Of a DNA stretch of 64,000 bases, positions 11,116-21,880 are shown one piece after another (the first letter of the stretch is position 1; every line of letters starts with the position of its first letter). The DNA is from Hanleya hanleyi. Lineage: Eukaryota; Mollusca; Polyplacophora; Lepidopleurida; Hanleyidae. Where the stretch lies: NCBI GenBank assembly GCA_036873755.1, contig JAVTVY010037024.1:1-64000 (forward strand), in the 5' to 3' direction. A program made the translations under genes and the position numbers. The notes under the pieces were generated by a model. The model searched no databases. It had not been told where the DNA came from and saw only the letters and a program-made list of their open reading frames with translations.

Positions 11116-11756
11116 ATGAGTCATGCTCTAGATTATTGTAAAAACCCCTACTCTATTCTTACTTCTTGCTATTTCTCTGCTCCTTTGTTATTTCTTGGCA
11201 GATTTGTTCCCGCATTTAGGTAGAACAATAGTCCCTCCATAAGCAAAGAGTGGTGAGTCATGCTCTGCATTATCATCATAGCTAAATGGATGGAATTTGT
11301 TTATGCCCACATATACTATAATGCATGTTTTTTATCGGACATTCCCCATCCCATAACTAAAAATCTCTCCACAAAGGTTACAGGGTTTCCGCTTTTCGCT
11401 TTTTCTACTACTCATTTTATCTGGACTTTAAAAATACGCTTTCTTTACTACTGATGATATAACTAAAGTCTACGCCTCGCGGTTCACATAGTACCTCATT
11501 AGGAGCAAGGATAGTCCAATCATGCGTACATGATATTGCTTTCTTTCTATACCACTTCCCCAAATTCAGTGTGTATTATTTTTACTATAAAGTCTGTATA
11601 ATAAGACATTGCCATCTCTGCTCCATTGTTATTTCTTGACAGACTTGACCCCACAGCTATGCAGAACAATGGACTCCACATAAACAAAGAGCTATGAGTC
11701 ATGCTCTACATCGTTATCACAGCTAACTTGGATAAAGTTGTATTTGCCCACACACT

Positions 11757-12300
11757 GACAGTATTGGGAAAACCGCTATTCTAATCTTATTTCTTGCTAA
11801 TTCCTGTTCCTTTGTCTTTAATTCTCGACAAGTACAGACGCGTCTATGCAGAACAATTCCCATAAACAAAGAGCTATGAGTCATGCTCTACATCGTTATC
11901 ATAGCAAACTTGGATAAATTTGTATTTGCCCACACACTGACAGTATTGGGAAAACCGCTATTCTAATCTTATTTCTGGCCAGTTCCTGTTCCTTTGTCTT
12001 TAATTCTCGACAAGTACATACGCGTCTATGCAGAACAATTCCCATAAACAAAGAGCTATGAGTCATGCTCTACATCGTTATCATAGCAAACTTGGATAAA
12101 TTTGTATTTGCCCACACACTGACAGTATTGGGAAAACTCCTATTCTATTCTTATTTCTTGCTAATTTCTGTTCCTTTGTCTTTAGTTCTGGACAGGTACA
12201 GACGCGTCTAAACAGAACAATAGACTCCCCATAAACAAAGAGCCATGAGTCACGCTATTGATTGTCTTCATAGCTAAAATTTTATCTGCCCACACACTGA
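11757..12300 (+). repeat. ~182-bp satellite, left arm (mirror ~16600-17330)
   Basis: GACAGTATTGGGAAAAC recurs at 11757, 11939 and 12121, with a shorter unit at 12297. Each unit contains TTCTCGACAAGTACAGACGC, AACAAAGAGCTATGAGTCAT and TTTGTATTTGCCCACACACT. Single diverged units also occur near 9110-9250, 10430-10560, 11140-11290 and 11600-11750. The reading frames at 12182-12415 and 16549-16782 are products of this satellite. Confidence 0.85.
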
Positions 12301-12454
12301 CATCATTGCTAATTCCCTGCTCCTTTGTTATTTCTCGACAGACTTGACAACTGCCTTTAGGTAGGACAATAGTCTCTCCATAAACAAAGAGCCGTACACG
12401 CTCACACACTAACATTATTGGGAAAACCCAACTTCTATTGTTATTTCTCGACAG

Positions 12455-12561
12455 ACATACCTACACCAGACAGCAGACAATTACCTTCAATTAAACCCCA
12501 AACAGTCCTACCTGAGAATAATAGAACAATTGGTAATTATGGGGCGGACGTGAATGCAGCT
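12455..12561 (+). pseudogene. Ankyrin-repeat exon copy B' (left arm, frameshifted)
   Basis: Related to exon B at 13710-13822. It reads TADNYLQLNPK, then RIIEQLVIMG and, after a one-base shift in the G run, ADVNAA, followed by a donor-type GTAAGT. The acceptor side (CTCGACAG) has lost the GTCGG that begins exon B. It lies in opposite orientation to exon B in the same arm. Confidence 0.65.
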
Positions 12562-13709
12562 GTAAGTGTTTGTGAATTTACGAGATTTTTTTCATCACTC
12601 TCAGAGATTTGAATGGCTAGAGTGATTGTTGTATCGCTGAAGTATGGCGGACTCATCAGTATGCATTATGTGAGTGTTATTGAGGGAGTGATCTCAGCTC
12701 TTGGATAAAATATCCGAATAAACTGCAATGACATATTCATTCAATCATTACGATCTTTTTGAAAACTTACAATTCTGTATTGTATATATCCACCATAGTT
12801 TTAAAGCGATTCATATACATGTATTATCATAACACAATGCTAAAAGCTGTCCAATATTTTATGTGAATTCAAACGTGCATGGATCGGAGAATAGCATCCA
12901 TTAAATACCTCACTGACCACGATATATTAACCCTATAGAGTAAAATATACAGTGTCCTTTGTCAATGGGCCTTCTCACTTGACTTTGGGAGAACTCTTTT
13001 TTCTAAAGGCCGGGCTTAAAATGTGTTGAAGCTTTGTGAGAGAACATTGATAAATTCCATACACATTAACACATATTCATTCTCTGCCATCCCGGCGTCG
13101 AGCGCGCGCGCGCCACATGGCACGTGCCATTATCAATTAACTCTAAGGGACAATAGCATGCACTCCCTTTTGTGACCTCAAGCCGATGGGCCAAACCTTT
13201 TGTCCGGTCAGTGGGTCTACGCGTATCAGACCTTTATCCTGTTTTCATTGCTATTAACCGATTAGAAATATTAACTGGCGTTATTTAAGTGTTAGACGAT
13301 TTTTAGCAGTTATATTTCGTGCTATGATAATACATGTATATCATTCGCTTTAAAATTATGGTTCACATACACAATACAGAATTGTAAGTTTTCAAAGAGC
13401 TCGTAATGATTGACTTAATATGTTATTGCAGTTTATACTGATAAATATCCAAGAGCTGTTGCCATATACGGCCTCCCGTGTCTGTGAATTTGCGAGACTT
13501 TTTTTTCACACTCTCCGAGATTTATATGGCTAGGGTGATTGTTGCATTGCCGAAGTATTGCCGACTCGTCAGTATAACTCCACATTACTTTGCTATTTTT
13601 CCGGGAGAGTGATCATTGACGCTCCTTGGTATGGATTATGTGAGTGTTGAGGGAGTGATCACTCCCCTTAAAATGTGATATGCGTAAAAAGTTCGCCACA
13701 ATCACTTAC

Positions 13710-13822
13710 AGCAGTATTCACGTCCGCCCCCATAATTAACAACTGCTCTGTTATTCTCCGGTTGGGCTGTTTAGTGTGTGGTCGAAGGTAATTGTCTGCT
13801 GCCAGGTGTAGCCATGTCCGAC
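13710..13822 (-). pseudogene. Ankyrin-repeat exon B (left arm), IkB/NF-kB-like
   Basis: A 113-nt exon is bounded by TTTCACAG|GT at 13822 and GCT|GTAAGT after 13710. It encodes 37 residues in phase: RTWLHLAADNYLRPH, then RRITEQLLIMGADVNTA. This is an ankyrin unit (G-RT-LHLAA ... LL-GADVN). It completes the glycine codon opened by exon A at 14060-14344 on the same strand, so the two are consecutive exons of one gene with a 237-nt intron. This copy itself is open. No functional neighbouring exons are found downstream, so the gene is probably a fragment. Confidence 0.7.
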
Positions 13823-14059
13823 CTGTGAAACACAGACAAGCAGGACATTAAAATAGAAGTACATATTTGCATTATATTACCTCGGCAATACAGTTATCAT
13901 TTCCGCAGCGGGAATACTTTTGTTTAAAAGGAATGACTTGATCTTTAGCGATCTTCAAAACAACTACAATTCCATATTTTCACATTGTTTCTTATTGTAG
14001 CAAATTGATTATTTTATCTCCACACTATCAATTCACTTGCGGTACATTGACTTATTCAC

Positions 14060-14344
14060 CTTCATAGTTAACTGTTTCCAAATTCTTTGGAAGGGAATTT
14101 TATCACGTTGCCAAGGGTCTCTTCATAGTAGACTGGTCTGGTAAGAGCCTCGACACATTCCCATTGACCTTCCATGGATGCGATGTGGAGAAGTGTATCA
14201 CCCGTATTGTCCATCCGATAGACCTGACCGCCCGCGACCATCAGATGTCGTACGACATCGGACTGGTTTGTGATGACGGCCAGATGCAGGGGCGTTTGCA
14301 TCAAATGGTTCATTAGGTTCACATATGGGTAATTGGGCGACTTG
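14060..14344 (-). pseudogene. Ankyrin-repeat exon A, IkB/NF-kB-like, one frameshift
   Basis: The exon starts after ACATGATCAG (acceptor) at 14344 and ends at GAAG|GTGAAT (14060/14059). It encodes about 1.5 ankyrin repeats: MQTPLHLAVITNQSDVVRHL, then TLLHIASMEGQWECVEAL. The QTPLHLAVITNQ signature is characteristic of IkB proteins and of the ankyrin part of NF-kB p100/p105/Relish. After EALTRPVYYEE the frame runs into TAA, while the next frame gives LETVNYEG, the expected lead into exon B. The exon has 285 nt where 284 would keep phase, so one extra base near 14095-14105 breaks it (or is a sequencing error). It is present only in the left arm. Confidence 0.75.
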
Positions 14345-14763
14345 CTGATCATGTAGAAAGCAAATGGCTTAACAAGCTGTATGATGGCTATATGTAACTG
14401 TCTGTAAAAATAAAGTTTTTTTTCATCTGACGCTCGTTACCATAAAATATATATTAACCACATATACGTGGTACAAATGTTATTTTAGGATATGACCCAG
14501 TTTACCCGCGAGTATTTTAACATAATGCTATAAACTAATAATGCAAGAGTGATGACTCACTGTTCTTTACGGCCGTTCTTATTATGCCCGCTTTTATATG
14601 TATGTGTGGGTGTGAATGATTCATTGTGCGACTGATTGTTTGGGTGTTTCGAAAGAAGCGTGCTCTGATTGATAGATATTTTTAGAATGTAGAAATACCT
14701 AAAATTTGATTGGTGTTTGTTTTTAGCAACATGAGTGCAGTAATCTGATTGGTGGACATATTT

Positions 14764-14870
14764 GACCGTCGCACGCGTGCGATGCTCCTATAGTACACCC
14801 TGTACCCTATATCCATAGGGTACACTAAGCTGCGCGTGTACTATTGGAGCATCGCACGCGTGCGACGGTC
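14764..14870. repeat. Central hairpin of the giant palindrome
   Basis: GACCGTCGCACGCGTGCGAT at 14764 pairs with ATCGCACGCGTGCGACGGTC ending at 14870, with about 34 bp of near-perfect stem. The loop holds a smaller hairpin (GTACCCTAT / ATAGGGTAC). ACCAATCA and TGATTGGTGG motifs flank it on both sides. Confidence 0.85.
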
Positions 14871-15154
14871 AAACATGTCCACCAATCAGAGTACTGCACT
14901 CATGTTGCTAAAAACAAACACCAATCAAATTTTAGGTACAGTAAATTGATAGTTTGGAGATAAAATAATCAATTTGCTACAATAAGAAACAATGTGAAAA
15001 TATGGAATTGTAGTTGTTTTGAAGATTGCTAAAGATCAAATCATTCCTTTTAAACAAAAGTATTCCCGCTGAGGAAATGATAACTGTATTGCCGAGGTAA
15101 TATAATGCAAATATGTACTTCTATTTTAATGTCCTGCTTGTCTGTGTTTCACAG

Positions 15155-15268
15155 GTCGGACATGGCTACACCTGGCAGCAGACAATTACCTTCGACCACA
15201 CACTAAACAGCCCAAACCGGAGAATAACAGAGCAGTTGTTAATTATGGGGGCGGACGTGAATACTGCT
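15155..15268 (+). pseudogene. Ankyrin-repeat exon B, right-arm copy (frameshifted)
   Basis: Mirror of 13710-13822 with the same acceptor (TTTCACAG) and donor (GCT|GTAAGT). It is 114 nt because of an extra A in the CCCAAACC run near 15213, so the ankyrin frame breaks between QP and NRR. The upstream exon A is deleted from this arm. Confidence 0.7.
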
Positions 15269-16406
15269 GTAAGTGATTGTGGCGAACTCTTTACGCATAT
15301 CACATTTTAAGGGGAGTGATCACTCCCTCAACACTCACATAATCCATACCAAGGAGCGTCAATGATCACTCTCCCGGAAAAATAGCAAAGTAATGTGGAG
15401 TTATGCTGACGAGTCGGCAATACAACAATCACCCTAGCCATATAAATCTCGGAGAGTGAGAAAAAAAAAGTCTCGCAAATTCACAGACACGGGAGGCCGT
15501 ATATGGCAACAGCTCTTGGATATTTATCAGTATAAACTGCAATAACATATTCAGTCAATCATTACGAGCTCTTTGAAAACTTACAATTCTGTATTGTGCA
15601 TGTGAACCACAATTTTAAAGCGAATGATATACATGTATTATCATAGCACGAAATATAACTGCTAAAAATCGTCTAACACTTAAATAACGCCAGTTAATAT
15701 TTCTAATCGGTTAATATCAATGAAAACAGGATAAAGGTCTGATACGCGTAGACCCACTGACCGGACAAAAGGTTTGGCCCATCGGCTTGAGGTCACAAAA
15801 GGGAGTGCATGCTATTGTCCCTTAGAGTTAATTGATAATGGCACGTGCCATGTGGCGCGCGCGCGCTCGACGCCGGGATGGCAGAGAATGAACATGTGTT
15901 AATGTGTATGGAATTTATCAATGTTCTCTCACAAAGCTTCAACACATTTTAAGCCCGGCCTTTAGAAAAAAGAGTTCCCCCAAAGTCAAGTGAGAAGGCC
16001 CATTGACAAAGGACACTGTATATTTTACCCTATAGGGTTAATATATCGTGGTCAGTGAAGAATTTAATGGATGCTATTCTCCGATCCATGCACGTTTGAA
16101 TTCACATAATATATTGGACAGCTTTTAGCATTGTGTTATGATAATACATGTATATGAATCGCTTTAAAACTATGGTGGATATATACAATACAGAATTGTA
16201 AGTTTTCAAAAAGATCGTAATGATTGAATGAATATGTCATTGCAGTTTATTCGGATATTTTATCCAAGAGCCGAGATCACTCCCTCAATAACACTCACAT
16301 AATGCATACTGATGAGTCCGCCATACTTCAGCAATACAACAATCACTCTAGCCATTCAAATCTCTGAGAGTGATGAAAAAAATCTCGTAAATTCACAAAC
16401 ACTTAC

Positions 16407-16513
16407 AGCTGCATTCACGTCCGCCCCATAATTACCAAATGTTCTATTATTCTCAGGTAGGACTGTTTAGGGTTTAATTGAAGGTAATTGTCTGCTGTCA
16501 GGTGTAGGTATGT
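16407..16513 (-). pseudogene. Ankyrin-repeat exon copy B', right arm
   Basis: Mirror of 12455-12561, 107 nt in both. It has the same loss of the exon start and the same short G run that shifts the frame. Confidence 0.65.
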
Positions 16514-19500
16514 CTGTCGAGAAATAACAATAATGGGTTTTCCCAATAATGTTAGTGTGTGAGCGTGTACGGCTCTTTGTTTATGGAGAGACTATTGTCC
16601 TACCTAAAGGCAGTTGTCAAGTCTGTCGAGAAATAACAAAGGAGCAGGGAATTAGCAATGATGTCAGTGTGTGGGCAGATAAAATTTTAGCTATGAAGAC
16701 AATCAATAGCGTGACTCATGGCTCTTTGTTTATGGGGAGTCTATTGTTCTGTTTAGACGCGTCTGTACTTGTCCAGAACTAAAGACAAAGGAACAGAAAT
16801 TAGCAAGAAATAAGATTAGAATAGAGGTTTTCCCAATACTGTCAGTGTGTGGGCAAATACAAATTTATCCAAGTTTGCTATGATAACGATGTAGAGCATG
16901 ACTCATATCTCTTTGTTTATGGGAATTGTTCTGCATAGACGCGTCTGTACTTGTCGAGAATTAAAGACAAAGGAACAGGAATTAGCAAGAAATAAGATTA
17001 GAATAGCGGTTTTCCCAATACTGTCAATGTGTGGGCAAATACAAATTTATCCAAGTTTGCTATGATAACGATGTAGAGCATGACTCATAGCTCTTTGTTT
17101 ATGGGAATTGTTCTGCATAGAGGCGTCTGTACTTGTCGAGAATTAAAGACAAAGGAACAGAAATTAGCAAGAAATAAGATTAGAATAACGGTTTGCCCAA
17201 TACTGTCAGTGTGTGGGCAAATACAACTTTATCCAAGTTAGCTGTGATAACGATGTAGAGCATGACTCATAGCTCTTTGTTTATGTGGAGTCCATTGTTC
17301 TGCATAGCCGCGGGGTCAAGTATGTCAAGAAATAACAATGGAGCAGGGATGGCAAGGTCTTATTATACAGACTTTATAGTAAAAATAATACACACTGAAT
17401 TTGGGGAAGTAGTATAGAAAGAAAGCAATATCATGTACGCATGATTGGACTATCCTTGCTCCTAATGAGGTACTATGTGAACCGCGAGGCGTAGACTTTA
17501 GTTATATCATCAGTAGTAAAGAAAGCGTATTTTTAAAGTCCAGATAAAATGAGTAGTAGAGAAAGCGAAAAGCGGAAACCCTGTGACCTTTGTGGAGAGA
17601 TTTTTAGTTATGGGATGGGGAATGTCCGATAAACAACATGCATTATAGTATATGTGGGCATAAACAAATTCCATCCATCTAGCTATGATGATAATGTAGA
17701 GCATGACTCACCACTCCTTGCTTATGGAGAGACTATTGTTCTACCTAAATGCGGGAACAAGTCTGCCAAGAAATAACAAAGGAGCAGGGAAATAGCAAGA
17801 AATAAGAATAGAATAGGGGTTTTTACAATAATCTAGAGCATGACTCATGGTTCTTAGAAGAGCTGTTCTCTGATTGGGAGATATTTTTAGACAATAGAAG
17901 AGCGCAGCTCTGATTGGTGGACATTGTTAGACAATAGAAGAGCTGCGCTCTGATTGGTGGCTAATTATTCACACATACACATTTATTCAATGTATCATTT
18001 AGACAATCACTGTCACAATTACTCACTGATTCAATCACTGATTTAATCAATAATCCGCATAATGAGAGAATCATTCATTCATTCAATAATCCGCATAATG
18101 AGGGATTCATTCAATCTTCCACAAAATCACTGATTCAAAGAATTCAATCACAAAATCACTGATGCAGTCACAAAATCACTGATACAATCACAAAATCACT
18201 GATGCAATCACAAAATCACTGAATCAATCATTTACACAAAATCACTGATGCAATCATTTACACAATCAAACAATCACTGATGCAATCACTAAATCACTGA
18301 TGCAATCACATAATCACTAACAATCACTACATATACTTACACATTCACAAACTGATTCATGGGAGTCCATTGTTCTGCTTAGACGCTTATGTAATATTTT
18401 GCACAGGTGCGGGGGCACGTTTGTCAAGAATTAAAGACAAAGGAGCAGGAAATAACAGTAGAACAGGGGTTTTCCATATAATGTTAAGATCTAAAAATAG
18501 ACCTGAGGTGATGCTCTATAAATAGAACTTACATATGAAACATATGAGATAAAAAGGACTTATACATATGAAGTAACAAAACGGGGATTATTAGATATTA
18601 AGTAACAAAAACACTATTTGGGCATTGTTACATATAAGATTGTGTCAGAAGCAAGGTGACTTGGGTGAAATTACTGTGATTTTTGATATATATAAAGTAT
18701 AGACAAAATATATTCCAGTCAAGAATACACATGTAAATACCTATGTAATCTATTTGGTGGACCGCGAAATCCGTAAGGGTAGCGGCCCTTAAAAGTCAAT
18801 AAATCAATCAAACATATGAGATAAAAAGGACTTATACATATGAAGTAACAAAACGGGGATTATTAGATATTAAGTAACAAAAACACTATTTTGGGCATTA
18901 TTATATATAAGATTGTGTCAGAAGCAAGGTGACTTGGGTGAAAATACTGTGATTTTTTATATTGATCATCAAGTTCATGTCTCATTAAGACCTCATTTTG
19001 ACATCATAATTACACGAAACATGTTCCCACACGGTGAGGTAAGGCGGGTCCCAACAAGGCCGGTGGACAAGAATAACAGCCGAAGTGGTCCTCCCTCACC
19101 GCTACCGCCCCAGTACGGTTAATACATTAACCAGTAAATTAACCGACAACGATGATAAACATCCCTTTTAGGGACTAAAGAGATGTTCCGATAGAGGACT
19201 TCCAACTATGCACAATTATTCAATATTTTCAAAATGCCCCTCGATATTTAGTCACTCAATCACTTGTAAACGGTTACATGGCTCGGTTCCATTATACAGA
19301 CTTTATAGTAAACGTAATACAGACTGAATTTAACGAGAGGGGAACAAATGGGGGAGTAGTATAGAAAGAAAGCAATATCATGTACGCATGATTGGACTAT
19401 CCTCGCTCTAAATGAGCTACTATTGAACCGTGCGGGGGTAGACTAAAGTAATACAATGAATAGTAAATAAAGCATATTTTAAGTCCAGACAGAATTAGTA

Positions 19501-19931
19501 GTACAGAAAGCGGAAACACTGTGACCTTTGTGGAGAGATCTTTAGTTATGGGATGGGACCTGTCCGATAAACAACATGCATTATAGTATATGTAGAGCAT
19601 GACTCACCACTCCTTGTTTATTGTCTATTGTTCAACATAGACGCGTCTGTACTTGTCGAGAACTAACAGAGGAGCAGGCAATAACAATAGAACAGGGGTT
19701 TTCCCAATGATGTCATGATCTAAAAATAGAACTGAGGTGTTGCTCTATTTTAAGGAGTATTATATATGAGGTAACAAAACGGGGAGCAATACTTATTAAG
19801 TAACAAAAAATATTATGTAAAAAAATAGGGAGCAATACATATTAAGTAACAAAAACACTATTGTGTGGCATATTACATATAACGTTGGGCCAGAACCCCC
19901 CAAACACCCTCTACTTATTTCACATCAGATT

Positions 19932-20041
19932 AATATTTACTAATTTATCATGCATTTTTTGCGGAGAAATTGCATAAATAAAAAAACCGGAAATACTGAC
20001 AGAAAAGTCCACCAAAAAATGCCGTTTTTGAAAATGACGTT
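19932..20041 (+). repeat. Right direct repeat flanking the giant palindrome
   Basis: Same order and orientation as 8487-8590 (TTTATCATGCA, GCGGAGAAATTGCATAAATA, ATGCCGTTTTTGAAAATGACGT). Confidence 0.75.
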
Positions 20042-20319
20042 AGTCTCACTGCCATGTGCACCAGTTATATCTCCAAATTTGTACTATAACACTATATATT
20101 GTGCTAACGGCAATTGTATGTTTGAATAGAATTTTTCGAGAATGTGTGCAACTGAACCCTGAAAACTGATTATTATCTGTCACTGCGACCTATACTACAT
20201 ACAGAATGCATTTAGGCAGCTATCCATTCGTGGTTCTAACGCTTGTCCCTTCGAGATGAAATACCGCTCCTTATGATATTATTCTCTGTAAATAATTGGC
20301 TTGTATTGAAAAGATCAAA

Positions 20320-20461
20320 ATGACGACGTGCTTACAGCGAGTCACAAAATTAGTGGGCTTTGTGTTAAGCTTAGTGTGTAGTATTCTTGATTGCATTACA
20401 TTTTCGTTCAACGTCTATGCGGGCCCGCTGAAGATTACATTCAACTTTACAGAATCAGAAG
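20320..20461 (+). CDS. Putative first coding exon with signal peptide (paralogue of 2330-2507)
   Basis: ATG at 20320 opens 47 codons plus one base, ending in GAATCAGAAG|GTATGTAA. After MTTCLQRVTK comes a hydrophobic stretch (LVGFVLSLVC), likely a signal peptide. The end is FNVYAGPLKITFNFTESE, almost the same as the minus-strand exon at 2330-2507, with the same phase-1 donor. The upstream signal-peptide parts differ much more than the C-terminal part. This suggests a secreted or surface protein family with duplicated first exons. The family and later exons are not recognised. Confidence 0.55.
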
Positions 20462-21337
20462 GTATGTAATAAGTCCTTACGTATAATGTATTTCCGACTG
20501 CAAATTCAATTCAATTCAATTCAAAAGACCTTTGTTAGTGTGACTCTTTGGCGAACTATCCATGCAAAAATGAGGTGTTTGTATAAAGATTACATATCAG
20601 TACTGAAATCGGAAACTATGCTAGGCACGAAGGGTCATCGCACGTTTGGAGTAGTAGTTTTTAATTAAAAGAGGTGAAGATGCTAAGTTGCTATAAGATG
20701 TGCGAAGTTGCGATATGATGCGCGAAGTTGCGATGCAAACACGCGAATTGGCGATGGGGGGGGCGATGCGAAGTTCGGAAATGGCGCGAAGTGAAATATG
20801 AAGAAGCGCATTAGCGGCCTGGATACTGGCCCAAGCCTCGTCCCATTATTTTGCGCGGAGACAACCTACAAACGATGGACAGCATTTTCGTCATCTACAC
20901 TGATTTCGAGTTTAGTTAAATAATTTTCCACTTTCACTGAATCTAAAACATATTATGCTGATAAAAGCAGCAAAACATCACAACAAAATGGTACATATAT
21001 ATATATATAATATCACATGTAAAGTTAATATTCACCAGCTTATACTCGTCTGAAGGACCAAAGGAAACAGTAACAATACCATTCTGAAAAACAAGACATT
21101 GTCATCTGGATAACGACTACCCGGATCAAGTGTCAATTTGTCCCATTCTTACGACAGAGAAATACACCCATAGCATATACTTGGTTACCAGTATCAATGT
21201 AACACACTGGCTTTGTTGTTTCACACGAGTTATTCTTTTTATTGAATAATCTTTTTGCAGCAGGATTTCTATGTGCTCAGGTGTTCTTGAGAAAGGTCAA
21301 CCGGTTAGAAAGTTACTTATCAACCGGTTGATCCGAC
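20462..21337. other. No further exon recognised; short simple repeats
   Basis: AATTC repeats lie at about 20500-20525, and a GCGAAGTTGCGAT-type minisatellite at about 20690-20800. TA repeats lie near 20995-21010. This would be the first intron of the 20320 exon. Confidence 0.5.
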
Positions 21338-21880
21338 TTAAAACATCCCCCTACACCAGCCTAAACATGCTTCAGGAGAAATACATGCATTAGAATATCC
21401 AGCACATTTATTAATGTTATGACAACGCATATGATACGAGGGAAATAGTGTGATATGAGTTAGTCCTATGACTTGTGTTCCCGTGTGGTAATATGCTTGC
21501 AAAACATTTACACATATGGCAGACACACAGGTCACTTTAGTGATGGGATGAGGTATAGTCCGGTCAATATGTGCAGATTTTCCATCGGATTGTCCCTTTT
21601 TTCATAAAAGCATGAAATTTGGCACAGGTGTACATCGAGGCATAGAGAGCCTTGCTGGATATGGAGCCAACGCGAATGTTTTCTATGTAGGTCACAGCGG
21701 CCATTTTTCAAAATGACCGCCAGGATCCCATATAGCATTAGCAATCCTGCACTATTTCTTCTGTTTAGGACTTATTCTTTGGGTCATTTGTCAGAATATT
21801 GATGGAAAGTGCGATATCAAAGTTAGACAAACGATAATGGTCATTTGACCGAGTCGACCATCTTGAATTCCAAGATGGGC
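21338..21880 (-). repeat. Dispersed repeat family Y
   Basis: In reverse complement it contains CAATATTCTGACAAATGAC, GGCGGTCATTTTGAAAAATG, CTGTGACCTACAT, TGGCTCCATATCCAG, CATGCTTTTATGAAAAA and CACATATTGACCGGACTA. The same order is present at 54730-55180 (plus) and in part at 3890-4060. Confidence 0.7.

Larger units (their letters stand above)
8931..19915. repeat. Giant palindrome (~11 kb inverted repeat, centre near 14817)
   Basis: The sequence from AGTAGAGGGTG at 8931 rightward is matched, in reverse complement, by sequence running leftward from 19915. Shared landmarks in both arms: the GTTACTTAATA blocks, the ~182-bp satellite, the GTGATTGCATCA minisatellite, an ACCAATCAGAG triplet, two ankyrin-exon copies, and a central hairpin. 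The left arm is about 0.8 kb longer: a ~650-bp block with the upstream ankyrin exon (14037-14690) and a ~90-bp block at 9806-9895 are missing from the right arm. By eye the matching parts are mostly above 90% identical. Confidence 0.9.

Noticed and set aside
12182..16782. Two near-identical 77-codon frames (minus at 12182, plus at 16549)
   Set aside because: Mirror copies of the 182-bp satellite; identity reflects the palindrome, not selection.
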